Shown here piece after piece: positions 17,105 to 26,455 of a stretch of 64,000 nt of DNA. The notes beneath the pieces are model-generated. The model did no database searches and had not been told where the DNA came from. It worked only from the letters and a program-made list of their open reading frames with translations. Position 1 is the first letter of the stretch. Each line of letters starts with the position of its first letter. This DNA comes from Acidimicrobiaceae bacterium (lineage in GTDB: Bacteria; Actinomycetota; Acidimicrobiia; Acidimicrobiales; UBA8190). A program made the position numbers and the translations under genes. The stretch lies in contig PLXQ01000077.1 of NCBI GenBank assembly GCA_003151475.1, positions 124,001 to 188,000 on the forward strand. The letters are read 5' to 3'.

Positions 17105-18077
17105 GCTCCCCCTACCAGGTGATCAGCTCATGGCCTTCTCTCTTGCACTGCCGGTGTTGCGCTCCGTCGTACAAGTCGTAGCCAGAGGGCGCGACAGGGC
17201 CCTCTGCAAAGAACTGGGTCCCGACACGCGATGTTGAGCAAGCTTTCTGAGAAAGTCTTGATCTCACAAAAAAAACTACTAGGCGGCTGGTGTCTTTGGC
17301 CAAACGACCCGCGACACCTCAGTGAAATGGATAACCGGAGTCGTCCAGGATAGAGATCGGGGTGCACAAGCGATCCTGTGCGGAGGCGATTTTGGGGGTT
17401 TCCCAGCTGCCCCCTGTTTAACACCGGCTCCCTAGGTTTCACTCGGCACTCATATGGCTGATACACCCCAGGCGTACTCTTAAGGCATAACAAGCACGAT
17501 GCGCACAAAAGTCCCAACCGCAACACCAGCCCCAGCCCCAGGACCCGACGACCCTTCTGGAAGCCGTCCGGTACTTCTCCGACCCTGATGTGGCCCTCGA
17601 CTTCGTGCGCCGGGCTGTGTGGCCCAACGGGGTCCCTGTGTGCTCTGACTGTGGCGGAGCGGAGCACTCATTGCACTCATTCCTGACCACCACCCGACGC
17701 ATCTGGAAGTGCCGCACCTGTCGTCGCTAGTTCTCGGCCATGGTCGGGACCATCCTCGAGGACTCGCCAGATCAACAACCCAATGGATTGGGAGCACCAT
17801 CCAGTGCCGCCACTGTTGCGAGCGAGTGACCCACGTTGAGGACGATCTCCTCTGCACGCCCGGCCATCAACTCCGATTCCTCTTCCCCGACGGGCGGCGC
17901 AATCGTGGACGCTGTCGCTGGCTGGTGTGCGTTCTTGTATGGTGTACAGCACGGCTAGTGCATAGCTCGTGGTATACGGAGTTTCCGAACCTGAACAAGT
18001 GGCACCGCGACGTTCAGGCAAAGCAACGAAGGCGATACAGGTAGAACGCCGTCGCCCGCTCCACGAAGCGGGGCAAC
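17105..18077. other. 970-bp region upstream of the Tad operon holding an IS1595 remnant
   Basis: The left third is presumably the Tad operon promoter region and includes an 8-A tract around 17266-17273. From about 17350 to 17550 the DNA resembles the leader found upstream of IS1595-type transposases, followed by the broken transposase listed separately. From 17840 to 18077 no gene is evident. Base composition is lower in GC than the pilus operon. Confidence 0.5.
17548..17836 (+). pseudogene. IS1595-family transposase N-terminal fragment
   Basis: Reading on the plus strand from 17548 gives TTLLEAVRYFSDPDVALDF, then VWPNGVPVCSDCGG and IWKCRTCRR. That is the N-terminal zinc ribbon (Cys pairs C-x2-C and C-x2-C) of IS1595/ISXO2-type transposases. 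A TAG at 17728 interrupts the frame. The expected sequence then continues (FSAMVGTILEDS) for a few residues before similarity ends at about 17766. The DDE catalytic domain is absent. No ATG in this frame is present upstream. It is a dead IS remnant. Confidence 0.8.
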
Positions 18078-18725
18078 TTACGGAAGCGGAATGCCTGCTT
18101 CCCCCGGCAATGCGGCACGGAGCTTCAAATACTCAGCCTCGGCAGTCGCGGTTGAGATGGTCCCGAAAGCAGTTTGCAGTCTGTCCAGGCCCGGATGACC
18201 GACCGTGAAGGTCCAGAGACCGATCCTCAGGGTCGTGAGCATCCTGCGCTGGGAGCGTGGTAACTGTGTGTCAGTCACCTCCTCTGGCTGGTCTTGCCCG
18301 GCCCAGCCGACGAGCACGCATCCAAGCGCCGCGTGGTCTAACCACAACCAGCCAGATGGGTAGAGCAGAAGCGACCCTTCTCGCATGAACAGTAGGTCAC
18401 CTTGACCAAGTCCTGACCTCACCCGCGCGAGTTCCGACACTAACCAGCCGCCGGGCACGCGACCGATCCATGGACCTGTCTCCACTCCGTATGCGGACCG
18501 ATTCGCAGTACTAGTAAACAGATCCGGACGCTGTGCATCGGAGCGACTCTGATTCGCCATTGAGGCTCTGAGGTACTCCCGCGGACTTGTGAATTCGGCC
18601 CGATCGGTTGCGGGTTCGGCCGGATTGGGCTTGCGTCGCGTCACCACAGACTGACACCTTCCTTTGGCGGCTTCGTCCTCACGAGCGATCCGGTCATCCT
18701 GGGGCGTTCGGCCAACCGCAGGCAA
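18078..18725 (-). CDS. hypothetical protein
   Basis: I do not recognise a family. The open frame gives 215 residues, but the first 55 overlap the 3' end of the lipoprotein gene by 32 bp and are of low quality. ATG 18560 (MANQSRSDAQRPDLF) is a better start and gives 160 residues. The core has a repeated beta pattern (GPWIGRVPGGWLVSEL, GDLLFMREGSLLLYPSGWLW) followed by an amphipathic C-terminal helix (TAEAEYLKLRAAL). Probably cytoplasmic. It lies downstream of a lipoprotein and a membrane protein on the same strand and may share their transcript. Confidence 0.45.
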   Translation of the reverse strand: MPAVGRTPQDDRIAREDEAAKGRCQSVVTRRKPNPAEPATDRAEFTSPREYLRASMANQSRSDAQRPDLFTSTANRSAYGVETGPWIGRVPGGWLVSELARVRSGLGQGDLLFMREGSLLLYPSGWLWLDHAALGCVLVGWAGQDQPEEVTDTQLPRSQRRMLTTLRIGLWTFTVGHPGLDRLQTAFGTISTATAEAEYLKLRAALPGEAGIPLP

Positions 18726-19164
18726 CCCGCACGTCTGATAGCGACACCGTTACCGAAGGGACGCCGCTCGGGAGCATTGGTACGGGCAGGGTCGTCTTCC
18801 CGCTGCTCTCGCTTTTCCGCGGTGCAATGTCCTTCATGCCATATCCCCACGTGTGAGCGTAGGTAGGGCTCTTGAGGATGATGTTGCAGGACACCCATCG
18901 TGTGATGGGGCCGTCGTTCGTTACGGTGAAGTCTATTTCGGGGCCAGCAGCGTCATTCATGAATGACTGGGTAATGTGAGCCGGGAATTTCACCTGAACA
19001 GGCGTCGAGCTGGTGCTGGTGCTAGTGCTGCACGCAGCCAGCATCAGCCCCGCCACCACTGCGCAGACACCCAGCTTCAACGTGTTCTTGCCCACGGCTG
19101 AGCTGTTCTGGGGGCAACGTCGACACGATTGCTGACCGTTCGGCGACGCCCGCCTCACTCTCAT
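18694..19164 (-). CDS. small lipoprotein
   Basis: A signal peptide (KNTLKLGVCAVVAGLMLAAC) ends in a clear lipobox, followed by Ser/Thr-rich linker STSTSTSSTPV and a small beta-sandwich-like domain with FTVTNDGPITRWVSCNIIL. The ATG at 19164 overlaps the upstream gene stop (TGATG), which favours coupled translation and a 156-residue precursor. A GTG at 19095 would remove the unusual long N-terminal extension. The mature protein probably sits on the outer face of the membrane. Its function is unknown. Confidence 0.6.
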   Translation of the reverse strand: MRVRRASPNGQQSCRRCPQNSSAVGKNTLKLGVCAVVAGLMLAACSTSTSTSSTPVQVKFPAHITQSFMNDAAGPEIDFTVTNDGPITRWVSCNIILKSPTYAHTWGYGMKDIAPRKSESSGKTTLPVPMLPSGVPSVTVSLSDVRVACGWPNAPG

Positions 19165-19823
19165 CAATTGTCGGCTGCTTCTCCGATGGGAACTCCAGCT
19201 TTATCGAATCGTCTCAGCCATTCATCGACCGTTCTTGAACCACAAGGAATGATCGTCAACGTGCGGTCGATTGATACCCTTGTATCCAAGAAGGCAACCA
19301 CCATCGATTTAGGTTTCTCAACGCCTCCCAGAGCAAGAATGGTTGCATGTGCTTTTACGAGATGTTCGTGGTCTGACGCACGCTCGATCTGGGCCCCCTC
19401 AAACCATGCCCAACGATAGATATAAGAGTTTCCAGACTGCGATCCTGTTGGAGTAAAGACCACTCCCTCCTTGTGCGGTCGAAAGGTACCGTCCTCGACT
19501 TGCGCCAGCATCAACCCACACGCCCAGCCCACGGCAGCGGGCATCTTGTTCGATGAGGACCCTACGGGGTTGCCGGTGGCCTCCCGATTTTCAGCCACAA
19601 CTACTGCCGCAGCAAATGGCGCTGCTAACGCCAACCCAACGACGTGAGCGATGGAAGGAATGATCCAACCACCAAAAACCAAGAAGACAATGGCTGGACC
19701 AATATTCCTGGTCGCGAGCAGCGCTATAAGGATTCCTAGATCCAAAAGAGCTCCTGCAGCCATGACAATGAAATAGAGAACTTGAGCCGTTCCTGTTAAC
19801 CCTGTCTTCGTGGCATTTCGCAC
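19164..19823 (-). CDS. small membrane protein with cytosolic C-terminal domain
   Basis: This 219-residue protein has two or three hydrophobic segments in the first 80 residues (LYFIVMAAGALLDLGILIAL, VFLVFGGWIIPSIAHVVGLA, APFAAAVVVA). A C-terminal soluble domain of about 130 residues contains GVVFTPTGSQSGNSYIYRWAW and a final amphipathic helix (TVDEWLRRFDKAG). I do not recognise the family. It is coupled to the downstream lipoprotein gene by a TGATG overlap. Confidence 0.55.
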   Translation of the reverse strand: MRNATKTGLTGTAQVLYFIVMAAGALLDLGILIALLATRNIGPAIVFLVFGGWIIPSIAHVVGLALAAPFAAAVVVAENREATGNPVGSSSNKMPAAVGWACGLMLAQVEDGTFRPHKEGVVFTPTGSQSGNSYIYRWAWFEGAQIERASDHEHLVKAHATILALGGVEKPKSMVVAFLDTRVSIDRTLTIIPCGSRTVDEWLRRFDKAGVPIGEAADN

Positions 19824-20065
19824 CGGAGCCGTCCCGAGGATCGGTGGAGATCTGTCGAACCCTCCACAACTGTCTTTCCGTTAAGTCATCGGAGGACATG
19901 GGAGATGGCCATAGCCAACACCCTCACAATTTTCGAGTCTCCTTAGTCTTTTAGTCTTTAGATTGAACGGAATATCCGAAGCGTGACGTCTACAGATCCG
20001 TCGGCCAGGTACCGATCACCTATGGGTGAATCTGACCGTGCGGTGCGCAGGACAGGGGACAGCCC

Positions 20066-21097
20066 GTGGTTGAACTCGTCCGATCACGAACGGCGATGGC
20101 GGTGGCTATTGGAGGAGCCGCAATCTGGGCCCTCGGCAGCTTGCTCGTCTGTCTGTCCTCTGCATTGCTGAGCGGTCCTGAAAGTCTCGGTACCGCACAC
20201 AACCTCGTCACTGCCAGTTCGTGGCTGAACTTTGTTGCGGGCTTCGCCGCATTGGGGGCAGCCTGCTACGTCACCTACACGACTTTCCTGAAGCATCTCT
20301 GGTCGTCCGTTTGGGAACTAGCCGGAGCAGTAGCAGCGACCATGATCTTCGTCATCGGTTTGCTGATGATCGCTACTTCTTCTAACAGCAATTCCGATGC
20401 TGGCTCCATCGTATCTGCCGTCGGTCTTGGCGGTTGGGCAGTTCTATTACTCGTCAATGCAGCGAGACGAACACTGATCGAGCAGTCGAATGGCGCGGGG
20501 GTGCAACGGACCGCCCATCTCTGGTTTGCTTCAGCGGGTGCTCTCGTCGCGATCGCTGTTGCGCGTGGATTAACCGCGTCAGGGAATGATTCTACCGTGC
20601 AAATTGTTGCTGGCCGGACGATCTGGTTCGTCGGACTAGTAGCTCTGATATCGGTGCTATCGGTTGCGCGCCGCCGCAAATTGATCTCGACGAAGCACTT
20701 CAAGGTTCTGATCGCAGGCTTATCCCTTATAGCTGTGGCAGAGTTGGTCGAGGCGATCGCCGCCGGTGTAATCCTTTCCGCTACGTCCCTCACTCCATTC
20801 AGGGTGGGCTTTTCAATTCCCCCATTCGTAGAGGCGATCGCATTCGTGACCCTGGCATGGGCCGCTCTGTGCCGAGTTGGGGAACTGTCGGTGCTGAGCC
20901 ATCAAGCCATCTCACCGCTTCAAGCCAGTGTCGTCCCGGACACAGCCGCTTCATGGAAGCCCGATCCTGGCAACGTCCACGAACTGCGCTGGTGGGATGG
21001 AACCCGCTGGACGGAGCACGTCCTGGACAACATGCAGCCGGCCGTCGACATCTACCGCTCCAACATCGCCGTCGACTATGACCCGAAGACTGGCTGA
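20066..21097 (+). CDS. polytopic membrane protein with C-terminal DUF2510
   Basis: This 343-residue protein has about eight membrane helices from residue 12 to 285. A short C-terminal tail carries a DUF2510 motif (WKPDPGNVHELRWWDGTRWT), a small actinobacterial module that often follows membrane segments. GTG 20066 has an AGGGGA site seven bases upstream; ATG 20096 is an alternative. Its function is unknown. It is transcribed away from the lipoprotein pair and converges on the protease gene. Confidence 0.65.
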   Translation: MVELVRSRTAMAVAIGGAAIWALGSLLVCLSSALLSGPESLGTAHNLVTASSWLNFVAGFAALGAACYVTYTTFLKHLWSSVWELAGAVAATMIFVIGLLMIATSSNSNSDAGSIVSAVGLGGWAVLLLVNAARRTLIEQSNGAGVQRTAHLWFASAGALVAIAVARGLTASGNDSTVQIVAGRTIWFVGLVALISVLSVARRRKLISTKHFKVLIAGLSLIAVAELVEAIAAGVILSATSLTPFRVGFSIPPFVEAIAFVTLAWAALCRVGELSVLSHQAISPLQASVVPDTAASWKPDPGNVHELRWWDGTRWTEHVLDNMQPAVDIYRSNIAVDYDPKTG

Positions 21098-21463
21098 CTG
21101 GTGCCGCGGTGCTGGGGTAGTCGGGCATCGACATGCAGCACCCGCTGCCTTTCGAGTGCGAGATTCAGTGGAGCGACCTGCTGGCGACGATGCCCGAGGA
21201 CGATCCGGCCGAAGCGTCGAAGCTCCCCGGGCACCCTGGCCACGATGGACCACTCACCTCAATCCTCGGGAAGATAATTCCCCTCCAGTTTTCGCCTCCT
21301 GAGATCACCGCGGCGGGAAGCCGAACCGCAGGCTTCGCCCGCCCCACCAGGGGATCGAGGATAGTGCAGAATGCCGCTGCTGAGCAGCGCTTGCCTGCCA
21401 CATAGCTTTCCGGTTGATCCGTCCCCATTTTCCCAGAACGTGGGCACGCCGCGTACTGCTCGC
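21098..21463. other. 366-bp convergent intergenic region
   Basis: This lies between the 3' ends of the DUF2510 membrane protein and the subtilisin-like protease. Short frames are open on both strands, but none shows a ribosome site or a recognisable domain. I see no clear intrinsic terminator. Confidence 0.4.
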
Positions 21464-23986
21464 CTACGTCTCGATGACGATGGGAATGCCAGCTTCTATG
21501 GCAACCGGCGTCCAGATGTCAACCTCCTCGACCGGTGTCTCGATCGAAATGAGCAACGTGTAGCGGGCGCCCAGGTGGCTTTGGTCACGGGCCTGCAATT
21601 CTTTCCACCATCCAGTGACGGGATAGATGGCGATGAGCCCACGAGCTGCAAGATCTGCTGCCGTACCCTCCCAGATATCGGTGTGCAAGGAACCGCGGTT
21701 CCGGGTCTCACTCCCCACGTACCATCCATCGGGTTCCCCGCTTCGAGCGGGACGGTCCTCCTCTTCGGCCTTAGCCTTCCGGTTGATCCTCTTACGGAAG
21801 TCGTCATTGGTCTCGTCTGGCTCCCGAAGGTCGAACCGGAGCTGGTGAGAGGCATAGCGGTATCGGGATTGAGCGCCTCTGCGAGTTGGGCTCGGCTCGA
21901 TGAAGTACGAGAGGGTGACGCGCATCTTCACGGGCACCTCTCCGAGGTCAGCCAGCTCTTCCCGTGGCCATGGGAGATCATGCAGGTGCATTTCTTGCAG
22001 AGCGCCTCGCTCGAACGGATGAATCGTGTCTTGGACGACGAGGGTCAAGGCATCGGTTGCGCTACGGAGTGCACGATCGGCAGTCGGCACACCGAAGCCG
22101 TATCGGCGGATGTACGCAGCTCGCTGTCGCCGGCTGATTCCGGCCGCAGCCATCTGGGTTCGCATCCGCGGTGTCCATTCGGCCGCGTGGACTAGCAGGC
22201 CGCGCACGGTCTCGGGCCAGAAACCTGGATACTCGGCCGCGATCGTGGCGGCCATGTGCGTCGTTAGGGCAGTGGCGGCACTCGTCGCGTTCATCGTTGT
22301 GAACGTTGGCGGGTTGGACCGTGTCGTCAGGATCTGCATCGACTCCGGCGTGTCTACGTCGGATCCGTTCGGCGACACTGCCGCATTGCCGCCTTCGAGA
22401 ACGATGTCGGGCTTGATGGGCCACTGGCGTTGAAAACCGACGCCGGTTCGACTGAACGGCGACAAGTCACCGGGTTGTGCAACTGCAGTCCATCCCTCAT
22501 GCGACGTCCCCTCGGCCCCGACCTCGACCAAGTCCGTGTACGCGCCCACCGTCAAGGCGTTCCACGCTTGGGCCGGGTCCTCAACGGGGAGCGTGTCGCA
22601 GCGGTCCAGATACGTGAGTGTTGTGTCGGTGAGATCCCTCACGTTGCCGGCAGACACGATGAAGAGCCGATGCGACTCAACGCTGGCCTCGTCGATGTAC
22701 TTCAGTTCTCCATTGGCGGAATCGAAGGCCCGGCCCGCCGCAAGTGCATCTACCGCAGCAGACCATGATGTGGGTGTTCCGGGGGTTCGATCCGGGGTCG
22801 TTGTGACGGCCATCGCGAAGTTCCGACGGCGATGTGGTTCTTGGATCTCGGCGCGGGATACGCCCTCGGCAGTGACTGCGCCGTACAACGTTGGGTCTGT
22901 GTCGTTTGCCGGCGGTCGGATCTTGACCGACTCCAGGCGGTGACGTAACCGAACCCGATGTCCATCTTCCAGCGCGACACGCAAGTCCCCATACAGCGTG
23001 ACTCCCGCCATTTGCGTTCCGTGCCCATCGTGGTCCGCCGCTCCCCAGGTCGGGTCGCAAGTGTGGAGATCGTCCTCTGCGAGAGAGTGCTCCAAGAGAC
23101 GGTGGCCACGATTCACGCCTGTATCGAGGATGCAGGCAGCCGGAGCTTCATCCGGAGGAAGATCCGTGCGATTAACCAAGTCGTTGATCCAGTCAGCTTG
23201 CTCCTCTGGCGTCAGCCCAATGAAGAACTCTGAGTTGACATGGGCGGCTCTCAACTCGGCGAAGTCGTCGATGACGTTCAGCGCTGACGCCAACTGGGTA
23301 GCTGTCGCACGAACGAGAACGATGACGCGGTTGTCGAAGACGAGTCGACGCGCTCCAACCACAATCTCTGCGGCGTGTGCGAACTCTTCGAGCCGTTGAA
23401 CCTCGTTGCCGTCGCTCCGTCGCAGCCACACCTCCCACCAGGTGACCACATGCGGTTCGGGGAATGACTCTCGATCGTCCGTCCAGATCTCGCGGATCGT
23501 CGCGAGGCGAACGGCTGCGACACGCTCCACCAGGTTGGCGTTCTTGGGCTTTCCCTTGGGCGTGTCTTGCGTGGCGTACTGGTCTAGGCGTTCCAGGAAG
23601 TAACCAAGGCCTCCGCCTGGCACGTACACCGTCGCGAATTGGACACGGTCTTCATCGACACCCCTGTCGTGCACCGCAAGCAGTTCAGGTGTGCTGCCGC
23701 GCAACGGGTCCAGCGACTTCAGCTCCAGCTCGAATCCTGGCCAACTCTCGAACGTGACGAGCATGCCTTCGCTCGTCGAACGAACTCCGAATTCCTCTGT
23801 CGTCGCCACCCTTCGGGCCTGGCTTTGCAGTTCTGCACGACGCGTTTCGTTGGTAAGACGTCGAGCATGTTCGTCACGGATTGGCGACGGAGGTCGCCGT
23901 GAGCCTCGGCCAGTGGCGTAGGAGGTGTACTCCTCAGCTTCCGCCGGTCGACGGACGAGGATATGAGGTCGATCGCGTGGGGCCAC
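21464..23986 (-). CDS. ietS: subtilisin-like serine protease, IetS-like
   Basis: This 840-residue S8-family peptidase lacks a signal peptide and is probably cytoplasmic. The catalytic triad is visible: Asp288 in AACILDTGVN, His322 in DHDGHGTQMAG and Ser569 in NATSAATAL. The oxyanion Asn lies in SAGN near 448. About 270 residues precede the protease domain and 250 follow it (beta-rich, with EWTPRMRTQMAAAG and RVTLSYFIEPSP), as in large intracellular S8 proteins paired with AAA ATPases. Start GTG 23986 is only 9 bp after the AAA ATPase stop. The gene pair matches IetAS, described as a plasmid-incompatibility and anti-phage system. The symbol rests on this pairing, not on a search. Confidence 0.8.
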   Translation of the reverse strand: MAPRDRPHILVRRPAEAEEYTSYATGRGSRRPPSPIRDEHARRLTNETRRAELQSQARRVATTEEFGVRSTSEGMLVTFESWPGFELELKSLDPLRGSTPELLAVHDRGVDEDRVQFATVYVPGGGLGYFLERLDQYATQDTPKGKPKNANLVERVAAVRLATIREIWTDDRESFPEPHVVTWWEVWLRRSDGNEVQRLEEFAHAAEIVVGARRLVFDNRVIVLVRATATQLASALNVIDDFAELRAAHVNSEFFIGLTPEEQADWINDLVNRTDLPPDEAPAACILDTGVNRGHRLLEHSLAEDDLHTCDPTWGAADHDGHGTQMAGVTLYGDLRVALEDGHRVRLRHRLESVKIRPPANDTDPTLYGAVTAEGVSRAEIQEPHRRRNFAMAVTTTPDRTPGTPTSWSAAVDALAAGRAFDSANGELKYIDEASVESHRLFIVSAGNVRDLTDTTLTYLDRCDTLPVEDPAQAWNALTVGAYTDLVEVGAEGTSHEGWTAVAQPGDLSPFSRTGVGFQRQWPIKPDIVLEGGNAAVSPNGSDVDTPESMQILTTRSNPPTFTTMNATSAATALTTHMAATIAAEYPGFWPETVRGLLVHAAEWTPRMRTQMAAAGISRRQRAAYIRRYGFGVPTADRALRSATDALTLVVQDTIHPFERGALQEMHLHDLPWPREELADLGEVPVKMRVTLSYFIEPSPTRRGAQSRYRYASHQLRFDLREPDETNDDFRKRINRKAKAEEEDRPARSGEPDGWYVGSETRNRGSLHTDIWEGTAADLAARGLIAIYPVTGWWKELQARDQSHLGARYTLLISIETPVEEVDIWTPVAIEAGIPIVIET

Positions 23987-23995
23987 GAATCTAGG

Positions 23996-24979
23996 TCAGA
24001 CGACGCTGGAGCGGCGACGTTCGTCCAACGCCGCGACCAGCAGATCTGTCGTCACTCGGGGCTCCTTGGCCAGGATCGTCTGCTTCGCAGCCTGTTCACA
24101 CGCGATAGTCAATTCCGCGTGACTCATTCCGGCGGTCGACTGGTCAATCCGCTTCCAATTGAGTCCACGGGTATTGATTGTGGCAAGACGATTTCGAACA
24201 ACGGCTCGGGCCAACTCTTGAGTCGGCAACGTGTAGTCGATGACGAGACCGAATCGACGGAAGATCGCACGGTCCAGCAACTGCGGATGGTTGGTTGCCG
24301 CAACAAGAATGCTCGACGAGCGGTGCTGCTCAAGGAACTGAAGGAACGAGTTCAAGACTCGCCGAATCTCCCCAACGTCATTTGCACTGGATCGATCACC
24401 GGCAAGTGCATCCACCTCATCGAAGAAGTACACCCCACGCGTGTCTTCAGCAGCGTCGAAGATGAGGCGCAACTTCGCCGACGTCTCTCCCATAAACTTC
24501 GTGATCACCGACTCCAGCCGGATGAGGAACAGCGGTAGGTGCAATTCCCCGGCCAGAACGGAGGCCGACATGGTCTTGCCGGTACCAGGCGGACCGACAA
24601 AGAGCAGTGAACGGACCGGCTCGAATCCGTACTCCATCAGCCTGTCTTGTTGACGCTGCTCGGCGAGCACTCGCTCCAGTGATGCGCGCACATTCTCGTC
24701 GACAACCAAGTCGCCGAGTCGCTGATCGGGATACGAGACGGCGAGAAGACCTGCGAGATCACCTCTAGGTTGGGTGACCGGAACAGGTCGAAGCTGGCGA
24801 CCACCTTGTTGAGATGCCACCTTGGCCGCATCGACCAGCTCCCGCAGTTCTTGGGCAAATCGTGATTGGCCGGCCTTGGCAGCACGTGCGGCGACTTGCA
24901 TGGCGACGGCGTAAAAGTGCCCATCGTCCCCGTCTGCGTGACTGCGGACCAGCGCCTTGACCTGGTCAGCAGTTGCCAT
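23996..24979 (-). CDS. ietA: AAA ATPase, IetA-like
   Basis: This 327-residue AAA+ protein has Walker A GPPGTGKT at 129-136 and Walker B VYFFDEVDAL with D187/E188. Sensor-1 VAATNHPQLLD and an arginine-finger region (DRAIFRRF) follow. The N-terminal 100 residues form a helical domain. This is the single-AAA architecture of ATPases paired with S8 proteases. The ATG at 24979 has GGAGG 11 bp upstream. It is the first gene of a two-gene unit with the protease and probably controls or remodels access to it, as inferred for IetA in IetAS systems. Confidence 0.8.
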   Translation of the reverse strand: MATADQVKALVRSHADGDDGHFYAVAMQVAARAAKAGQSRFAQELRELVDAAKVASQQGGRQLRPVPVTQPRGDLAGLLAVSYPDQRLGDLVVDENVRASLERVLAEQRQQDRLMEYGFEPVRSLLFVGPPGTGKTMSASVLAGELHLPLFLIRLESVITKFMGETSAKLRLIFDAAEDTRGVYFFDEVDALAGDRSSANDVGEIRRVLNSFLQFLEQHRSSSILVAATNHPQLLDRAIFRRFGLVIDYTLPTQELARAVVRNRLATINTRGLNWKRIDQSTAGMSHAELTIACEQAAKQTILAKEPRVTTDLLVAALDERRRSSVV

Positions 24980-25386
24980 CTTGGCTTGTCCCTCCGGGAT
25001 GCGTGCTTATCAATTGGGATGGACCAGTGAAAAACGGGTTGACGACATGATCGCACGAGGGTGTGCCGCCTGCACGGGATCCTGGGAGATTCACTGGCTT
25101 GATGCCGCCTCAGGGTCAGGGCAGGTAGGTCCCCGTTCCACCACCGTTCCACCGGACTCCCCGGAGTTGCCCGGAGTTGCCACCATGGATCGGCAGCGGG
25201 GGAGTGCCAGGACCGGACCTGACCAGGCGAGTCGGATTCTTCACTACCGTCCGGCACCGTTGCCGTCGTAGTTCAAGTCCCTCCTTCGAACCTTGAGCCA
25301 GCGGCCACACGAGTGACCCCACGCTGTTCGCAATCTCATGGACAAAGGTGCAGCAAGCAACGTCCCGTTCCAAGCTCGGGCCTAGG
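24980..25386. other. 407-bp region upstream of the AAA/protease pair
   Basis: No convincing gene is present. Next to the AAA start there is a GGAGGG ribosome site. Further out, short tandem repeats occur: CCGGAGTTGC twice at 25161-25180, and the motif CCGTTCCACC repeated around 25133-25153. The promoter of the AAA/protease unit should lie here, but no clear -35/-10 pair was found. Confidence 0.4.
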
Positions 25387-25764
25387 TCAGAAGGCAGCTC
25401 CGGCCGCCTCGGCCACCTGGGCGGTACTGGCCTCGTCATCAGTTGGCGGATCGGCCATGACCAATCGGACACGATCGCGGAAGTCGCTGAGCGTCGAGGT
25501 GGCCAGAGGCGCCTGCAAGGCACCGATGACTTCCCTCACCAGTTCGGTCGGCACCACTGGGCGAGTGCCAGAGTCAGTGTCCTCAACCGGGCCATCCTGG
25601 GCCAGTCCCAGCGTCTTCGCAGCAGCCCACTGGTCGTAGGGCAGAAGCCCGAAGACAGCTACAACGGTGTCCCATGGAGCCCCGGCCAATCCCCTGAGGG
25701 TGTCACGTAGCTTGGGGGTCGCAGCCTCTAGCACCCGCTCGACCTCCGCTTGTGTGTCAACCAT
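25387..25764 (-). CDS. small acidic hypothetical protein next to sigma factor
   Basis: ATG 25764 has a good AAGGAG site six bases upstream and gives 125 residues. The protein is helical and acidic, with VDTQAEVERVLEAATPKLRD at the N-terminus and PTELVREVIGALQAPL later. I recognise no family and no membrane segment. It lies 55 bp downstream of the sigma-like gene on the same strand, so it may be an anti-sigma or effector partner; that is a positional guess. A frame opening at 25800 is less likely because it lacks a ribosome site. Confidence 0.55.
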   Translation of the reverse strand: MVDTQAEVERVLEAATPKLRDTLRGLAGAPWDTVVAVFGLLPYDQWAAAKTLGLAQDGPVEDTDSGTRPVVPTELVREVIGALQAPLATSTLSDFRDRVRLVMADPPTDDEASTAQVAEAAGAAF

Positions 25765-25819
25765 GATCGCTCCTTGCCTGAGATCTGGGCCACCACCCAA
25801 TCGACCCGTTCACTTGTAA

Positions 25820-26452
25820 CTACGTAGGAGAGGACCCCTCTGGCAAGTACGTCTTGAACCTATTCATGGCGTCACTCACAGCGGTGTGGCTCAGACCGAC
25901 GATAGCCCCGACCTCTCGGGTGCTCGGCCGCTCTCCGTCGTGCTCGGCCGCCACTTGGAGCCAAGCGAGAACCACACGTACAACCGTGTCATCCTGGGAC
26001 TCCCACGCCGCCTTCAGACCGGCCTCGACCGCCTGCCGACCAGCCAGGGCGTCGACCGAAGCGGCGATGGCGTCGTCGTTGGCCGCGACGTCCGGCACAG
26101 GTCCGGAACTCATCCGCTTCGCTTCCCGCCTCAGGTAATCGATCGCTGAATTCTGGGTGATTTTGACCAGGTAACCCCCCGGGTTCTTCTGTCGGTCGAT
26201 CTTGCCCGCTATACAACGATCCGTGAATCGCGTGAGGGATAGGTCGACGAGTTCCTCCCACCTGTCAACTGTGAGCGTTGGGAAGACCCTATGGAAAGGA
26301 GCGAGTCCCTGTTTGATCGTGCGCAGAACGGCTTGGACATCTTCGGCGAAGACCGGCGCCTCATCCGTCCCCTCCAAGTAGTCCATATAGGACTCCACCG
26401 CCCTGGCGAACTTCACAGTCCCGCGGTCTTCCCGCTTTTGAGGCACACTCAT
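25820..26452 (-). CDS. sigma-70-like (ECF-type) transcription factor
   Basis: This 210-residue protein has a region-2-like segment, NPGGYLVKITQNSAIDYLRR near residues 90-110, matching the PxAWLxxIARNxAIDxLRR pattern of ECF sigma factors. A C-terminal helix-turn-helix (PSTREVGAIVGLSHTAVSDA) corresponds to region 4. The N-terminal 50 residues are atypically long. It could act as a sigma factor or a sigma-derived regulator. The start at ATG 26452 lies only three bases from the start of the divergent membrane-protein gene, so one or both starts may be wrong or the mRNAs leaderless. GTG at residue 12 is an alternative. Confidence 0.65.
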   Translation of the reverse strand: MSVPQKREDRGTVKFARAVESYMDYLEGTDEAPVFAEDVQAVLRTIKQGLAPFHRVFPTLTVDRWEELVDLSLTRFTDRCIAGKIDRQKNPGGYLVKITQNSAIDYLRREAKRMSSGPVPDVAANDDAIAASVDALAGRQAVEAGLKAAWESQDDTVVRVVLAWLQVAAEHDGERPSTREVGAIVGLSHTAVSDAMNRFKTYLPEGSSPT

Positions 26453-26455
26453 TGC

